DNA of 10,161 nucleotides, taken from the NCBI GenBank assembly GCA_943324165.2, contig CALPKO020000022.1:1-10161 (forward strand), given 5' to 3'. Of this stretch, positions 6,642 through 10,161 are shown one piece after another; position 1 is the stretch's first letter; each line of letters opens with the position of its first letter. Position numbers and translations under genes: made by a program. A model generated the notes under the pieces. The model ran no database searches. It was not told where the DNA came from and saw nothing but the letters and a program-made list of their open reading frames with translations. The DNA comes from Bdellovibrio sp. ZAP7 (GTDB taxonomy: Bacteria > Bacteroidota > Bacteroidia > Flavobacteriales > Flavobacteriaceae).

Positions 6642-7871
6642 TTATCTGAGTTTCAAAGTCACAATAGAAAGAATTGCCAAAAGAATCCCCACAATCCAAA
6701 AACGCGTGACGATTTTACTTTCGTGATAACCTTTCTTCTGATAATGATGGTGTAATGGCGACATCAGAAAGATTCTTCGACCTTCTCCGAAACGTTTTTT
6801 AGTATATTTAAAGTAACTTACTTGAAGAATAACCGAAAAATTCTCGACCAAAAAGATACCGCAAAGCAAAGGAATCATCAGTTCTTTTCTGACTGCAATT
6901 GCCAAAACAGCTATTATTCCACCAATGGTTAAACTTCCTGTATCTCCCATAAATACTGATGCTGGATACGAGTTATACCATAAAAATCCAATTAATGCGC
7001 CTACAAACGCAGCTATAAAAACGGTCATCTCACCAGAATTTGGAATGTACATGATGTTGAGATAATTGGACAAAATGATGTTTCCAGAAACATAAGTAAA
7101 AAGCCCTAACGAAATCACCGAAATAGCTGATGTCCCTGCGGCCAATCCGTCAATTCCATCTGTCAAATTTGCTCCATTAGAAACCGCAGTGATTATAAAA
7201 ATTACGACTGGAATGAAAATTAACCAAGCCCATTTTTCATACCCTTCGCCCGTCCAAGCCAAAACTTCTGCATAGTCAAATTCGTTGTTCTTGAAAAACG
7301 GAATTGTTGTGGTTGTAGATTTTTCTTCAAGAGGCATTCTCGTAATTTCCGTTTGATTCTGAGATTTATAAGTATAGGTTGATGCGGCATCTTGACGCAC
7401 AGTAACCCCAGGATGCAAGTACAAAACTGAACCAACAATCAGTCCCAATCCGACTTGCCCAATCACTTTAAAAACGCCTTTCAAACCTTGTTTGTCTTTT
7501 TTGAAAATCTTGATATAATCATCAATAAAGCCAATTGTTCCCATCCAAAGCGTAGTAACTATTAACAGAATGATGTATATATTATCTAGTTTAGTCAACA
7601 AAACCACTGGAATCAAAGTCGCAATAATAATGATTAAACCACCCATTGTTGGCGTTCCCGCTTTCTCATTTTGTCCTGCCAAACCTAATTCTCTCACTGT
7701 CTCACCCACTTGCTGATTTCTCAGAAAATTGATAATGCGCTTTCCAAAAATCGTAGAAAGCGACAACGAGATAATCACGGCCAAAGCGGAACGAAAAGTG
7801 ATGTACTGAAAAACACCTGCTCCCGGAAAGTTGAGCGCTTTGTGCAAATAATCGAATAAATAGTATAACAT
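6642..7871 (-). CDS. mraY: Phospho-N-acetylmuramoyl-pentapeptide transferase (MraY)
   Basis: MraY is the integral membrane enzyme that transfers phospho-MurNAc-pentapeptide from UDP to undecaprenyl phosphate, forming lipid I. The 409-residue protein has about ten hydrophobic segments. Family motifs: AGTPTMGG at 71-78, the Mg-binding Asp pair FIDDYIK at 115-121, [15 protein letters not shown] at 232-246, [12 protein letters not shown] at 303-314, and the histidine motif [11 protein letters not shown] at 371-381. It is about 50 residues longer than the 360-residue E. coli enzyme because of a hydrophilic stretch at about 155-212 between membrane segments; this is consistent with Bacteroidota MraY. 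The start [19 protein letters not shown] is the usual family N-terminus. The 211-base spacer from murE is unusual and holds two repeat types. A 12-base perfect palindrome at 7919-7930 lies 48 bases upstream of the start. Confidence 0.98.
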   Translation of the reverse strand: MLYYLFDYLHKALNFPGAGVFQYITFRSALAVIISLSLSTIFGKRIINFLRNQQVGETVRELGLAGQNEKAGTPTMGGLIIIIATLIPVVLLTKLDNIYIILLIVTTLWMGTIGFIDDYIKIFKKDKQGLKGVFKVIGQVGLGLIVGSVLYLHPGVTVRQDAASTYTYKSQNQTEITRMPLEEKSTTTTIPFFKNNEFDYAEVLAWTGEGYEKWAWLIFIPVVIFIITAVSNGANLTDGIDGLAAGTSAISVISLGLFTYVSGNIILSNYLNIMYIPNSGEMTVFIAAFVGALIGFLWYNSYPASVFMGDTGSLTIGGIIAVLAIAVRKELMIPLLCGIFLVENFSVILQVSYFKYTKKRFGEGRRIFLMSPLHHHYQKKGYHESKIVTRFWIVGILLAILSIVTLKLR

Positions 7872-7918
7872 TTGATTCGTTTTTTTGGTTTATAATTGAT
7901 TTTTATTTTATTTCTAAT

Positions 7919-7930
7919 TTATTCGAATAA
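7919..7930. repeat. 12-bp perfect palindrome upstream of mraY
   Basis: TTATTCGAATAA is its own reverse complement and lies between the 21-bp tandem repeats and the mraY leader. It could be a weak protein-binding site, but AT-rich 12-mers of this kind arise by chance and no partner is evident. Confidence 0.4.
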
Positions 7931-7931
7931 T

Positions 7932-7994
7932 CATTTCTCCCGGTGGAAAAACCATTCCTCCCGGTGGAAAAATCACTTCTCCTGGTGGAAAAAC
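7932..7994. repeat. Three-copy 21-bp tandem repeat in the murE-mraY spacer
   Basis: Three adjacent 21-base units (7932-7952, 7953-7973, 7974-7994) share the core CTCC(C/T)GGTGGAAAAA and differ at about five positions; the first bases of a fourth follow at 7995. The G/C-rich core stands out from the AT-rich surroundings. Because 21 is a multiple of 3, all frames stay open through the array. On the minus strand a 27-codon ORF (ATG 7997-7995, TAG 7916-7914) reads MVFPPGE, VIFPPGG, MVFPPGE, MIIRIN. The leader before this ATG shows no clear initiation signal, so I treat it as a repeat with a possible peptide and not as an established gene. Confidence 0.9.
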
Positions 7995-8049
7995 CATTTT
8001 TGACAGATTGAAAATCGTTTTTAATAACGCTATAAGAACTTCAACAACG

Positions 8050-8077
8050 ATAATTTTTAATTCGTAATTCGTAATTT
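8050..8077. repeat. 28-bp direct repeat, copy B (solo ATTACGA-type repeat after murE)
   Basis: This sequence is identical to 6606-6633 and in the same orientation. It begins 5 bases after the murE stop, as copy A begins 8 bases after the mraY stop. Unlike copy A it has no inverted partner nearby and no four-helix-bundle gene, so it may be the remnant of a lost unit or an independent insertion of the tail alone. Confidence 0.9.
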
Positions 8078-8082
8078 AAAAC

Positions 8083-9546
8083 TCATTTCCCTAACAATTC
8101 TAATATTTCAGAAACCGTTTCCATATCATCAAAATGATGTCTAATGCCATCAATTTCTTGGTAATTTTCGTGTCCTTTTCCTGCAATTAAAATAATGTCG
8201 TTGGTTTGTGCCAATTGACAAGCCATTTTGATTGCCTGTTTCCTATCTATTATTGAAACAGCCTTTTTATAGTTTTGAGGTTCAACACCTTTCTCCATTT
8301 CTTCGATAATGGTTTGAGGGTTTTCCGTCCGAGGATTGTCTGATGTAATAATCACTTTGTCACTCAACATCGAAGCAATATTCGCCATTATTGGTCGTTT
8401 GGTTTTGTCTCGATCGCCGCCACAACCCACCACTGTAATCAATTGTTCGTTTTTTGTACGAATGTCGTTGATGGTTTTCAATACGTTTTCTAAAGCATCT
8501 GGCGTATGGGCGTAATCTACAATGGCCGTAATTTTTTCGTTAGAAACTATGAACTGAAATCTGCCTGAAACACTTTCTAATTCAGATAAAATGCGCAAAA
8601 CTTCGAGATTATCTAACCCCAATTCTACCGCGGTGCCATAAATCGCCAATAGATTATAAGCATTAAAAGTGCCAATCAATCGCACCCAAACCTCATTATT
8701 ATTGATTTTTAACAATAATCCTGACAGTTGATTTTCTAAAATCTGTGCTTTATAATCGGCATACGTTTTCAGTGCGTAGGTCAATTTTCTGGCCGCAGTG
8801 TTTTGCAACATCACCATGCCATTTTTGTCGTCGATATTCGTTAATGCAAAAGCAGTTTTTGGTAAATCGTCAAAAAAAGCTTTTTTTACATCTCTGTACT
8901 CTGCAAAAGTTTTGTGATAATCTAAGTGATCGTGTGTAATGTTGGAGAAAATTCCGCCAGCAAAAGTTAGCGCTTCCGTTCTTTTTTGATGAATTCCGTG
9001 AGAACTTACTTCCATAAAACAAAACTGAACCCCATCAGCAACCATTTCTCTCAAAAATCGATTAATTGTAAGCGAATCAGGTGTTGTATGCGTAGCTTTA
9101 TATTCTTTTTCATCAACCAAAATCTTCACTGTCGAAAGCAATCCGACTTTAAAACCAGCTTTTTTAAACAATTGATACAGTAAAGAAGCAACTGTTGTTT
9201 TGCCATTTGTGCCGGTAATTCCAACTAATTTTAAATCTTTTGATGGATTATCATAAAAGTTAGCCGCCATAATTGCCAACGCTTTGTTAGTGTCTTTCAC
9301 TTGTATGTAAGTAATTCCAACAACAATATTTTCTGGAAATACATCACAAACAATTGCGACAGCGCCAAGACTAATAGCTTTTTCAATAAAATCGTGACCG
9401 TCTGAAATCGTGCCACGGATTGCTACAAAAACATCGTTTTGTGCAATTTTTCTCGAATCGAAATCAATTGCATTGATGTTTACATCTGCGTTTCCTTTGA
9501 TGGCCTCGATGTTGACTTTATATAATATTTCTTTTAAGACGTTCAC
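8083..9546 (-). CDS. murE: UDP-MurNAc-L-Ala-D-Glu--meso-diaminopimelate ligase (MurE)
   Basis: MurE is the cytoplasmic ATP-dependent ligase that adds the third stem-peptide residue. The 487-residue protein has the N-terminal UDP-binding domain (IDFDSRKI at about 27-34, VAIRGTISDGHDFI at 41-54), the central ATPase domain with the P-loop GITGTNGKTT at 109-118, HTTPDSLT at 153-160, MEVSSHGIHQKR at 178-189, NITHDHLDYH at 202-211 and the lysine pair at 221-222 where the family's carbamylated lysine lies, then VDYAHTPDALE at 343-353. DNPR at 403-406 is the meso-DAP specificity motif, as opposed to lysine-type enzymes. The start is GTG (9546-9544), overlapping the ftsI stop as GTGA; this codon fits the family N-terminus (VLKEILYKV) and implies translational coupling with ftsI. 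Confidence 0.98.
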   Translation of the reverse strand: MNVLKEILYKVNIEAIKGNADVNINAIDFDSRKIAQNDVFVAIRGTISDGHDFIEKAISLGAVAIVCDVFPENIVVGITYIQVKDTNKALAIMAANFYDNPSKDLKLVGITGTNGKTTVASLLYQLFKKAGFKVGLLSTVKILVDEKEYKATHTTPDSLTINRFLREMVADGVQFCFMEVSSHGIHQKRTEALTFAGGIFSNITHDHLDYHKTFAEYRDVKKAFFDDLPKTAFALTNIDDKNGMVMLQNTAARKLTYALKTYADYKAQILENQLSGLLLKINNNEVWVRLIGTFNAYNLLAIYGTAVELGLDNLEVLRILSELESVSGRFQFIVSNEKITAIVDYAHTPDALENVLKTINDIRTKNEQLITVVGCGGDRDKTKRPIMANIASMLSDKVIITSDNPRTENPQTIIEEMEKGVEPQNYKKAVSIIDRKQAIKMACQLAQTNDIILIAGKGHENYQEIDGIRHHFDDMETVSEILELLGK

Positions 9547-10161
9547 GATAATTCTAAGATTATTGTTTTTGATTTATCCAACTTTACCCCAGGATTAAGC
9601 GATTGTTTTTTAACTTTTCCAACGCCAATGGCTTTTACTTTTATGCCTAGATTTTCCAGCAATGTTACCGCATCCATACCTGACATCCCTTTTACATTCG
9701 GAATCGTATCGTATTTCAAAGCTACTTTTTCGTCAAATCGATTAAAATTTCTTTCTTGACTTTGATTTTTCTTTTTCAAATTTTTAACCACATTCATCGT
9801 TGGCGAATCTGTAAAAATCTTTTGTGCAATTCGTTTAAAAACGGGTCCCGCAACATCAGCTCCGTAATAATTATTGTTAATGGTACTTGGTTTATGCACT
9901 ACAACAATACAAGAATATTTAGGGGCATCTGCTGGAAAAAATCCAACAAAAGACGAAGCATAATATTGGTCTGCACCACCATTTTTGGCGTAATCTACTT
10001 GTGCAGTTCCTGTTTTTCCTGCCATCGAAAAATCGCGAGAATACAATTTAGAACCGGTTCCTTTTTTAACCACATTTTTCAAAACTGCCGTTACTTTCGC
10101 AACCGTTTCATCTGAACAGATCTTAGGATTAATCACAATTTTATCAAACTTTTTGATGGTA
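9543..10161 (-). CDS. ftsI: Septal peptidoglycan transpeptidase FtsI/PBP3-type with PASTA domain (C-terminal part; 5' end outside window)
   Basis: The frame is open from the right edge to a TGA at 9545-9543, giving 205 complete residues of the C-terminus. The visible part holds the third active-site motif of penicillin-binding transpeptidases, KTGTAQ, at visible residues 49-54, followed by YYASSFVGFFPADAPKYSCIVVVHKP at about 66-91, the usual end of the transpeptidase domain. After a basic linker (about 126-148) comes one PASTA domain at about 149-205 (IPNVKGMSGMDAVTLLENLGIKV). The SxxK and SxN motifs lie upstream of the window. FtsI crosslinks septal peptidoglycan in the periplasm, partnered with FtsW. 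Position immediately before murE with a 4-base overlap supports FtsI over the elongation enzyme PBP2. Confidence 0.93.
   Translation of the reverse strand, partial: TIKKFDKIVINPKICSDETVAKVTAVLKNVVKKGTGSKLYSRDFSMAGKTGTAQVDYAKNGGADQYYASSFVGFFPADAPKYSCIVVVHKPSTINNNYYGADVAGPVFKRIAQKIFTDSPTMNVVKNLKKKNQSQERNFNRFDEKVALKYDTIPNVKGMSGMDAVTLLENLGIKVKAIGVGKVKKQSLNPGVKLDKSKTIILELS

Noticed and set aside
7932..7994. CRISPR-like array
   Set aside because: The 21-base units are directly adjacent with no spacers and no cas genes; it is a plain tandem repeat.
9756..10115. Plus-strand open frame of 119 codons opposite ftsI
   Set aside because: It is antisense to the KTG-containing transpeptidase region and shows no recognisable features.

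Overview
The window is a continuous stretch of the division and cell wall (dcw) gene cluster from a member of the Bacteroidota, most likely a Flavobacterium-like Flavobacteriia. The evidence is the AT-rich composition, the A-rich translation leaders without Shine-Dalgarno sequences, the gene order, an FtsI with a C-terminal PASTA domain, a long-form MraY, and a DNPR-type (meso-diaminopimelate) MurE. Every convincing gene lies on the minus strand, so transcription runs from the right edge to the left edge.

In transcription order the genes are: ftsI (3' part only, 10161-9543), murE (9546-8083, GTG start, 4-base overlap with ftsI), mraY (7871-6642), a broken four-helix-bundle gene (6601-6242), murD (6193-4859), an intact four-helix-bundle gene (4808-4449), ftsW (4391-3060), murG (3018-1927), murC (1930-578, 4-base overlap with murG) and ftsQ (510 to the left edge, 3' end missing). 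Together they add m-DAP (MurE), D-Glu (MurD) and L-Ala (MurC) to the UDP-MurNAc precursor, transfer it to the lipid carrier (MraY), convert lipid I to lipid II (MurG), and polymerise and crosslink it at the septum (FtsW, FtsI), with FtsQ as the divisome scaffold. murF and ddl are absent from their classical positions. No internal promoter or terminator is convincing, so the block looks like one operon.

The unusual part is what sits in the gaps between these housekeeping genes. The mraY-murD and murD-ftsW gaps each hold a gene of the 23S rRNA intervening-sequence (S23, Avd-like) four-helix-bundle family, and each gene is enclosed by long inverted repeats. Both repeat sets are built from 7-bp tandem units, but with different sequences: TTTAGAA-type around the intact gene and ATTACGA-type around the broken one. 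The broken gene is otherwise full length, with a single TAG at codon 30. A further copy of the ATTACGA repeat stands alone between murE and mraY, next to a three-copy 21-bp tandem repeat that encodes VFPPGE-like heptapeptides. My leading interpretation, which is inference, is that these are small IVS-like insertion units that have settled in operon gaps, where they would form long stems in the mRNA around a four-helix-bundle reading frame.
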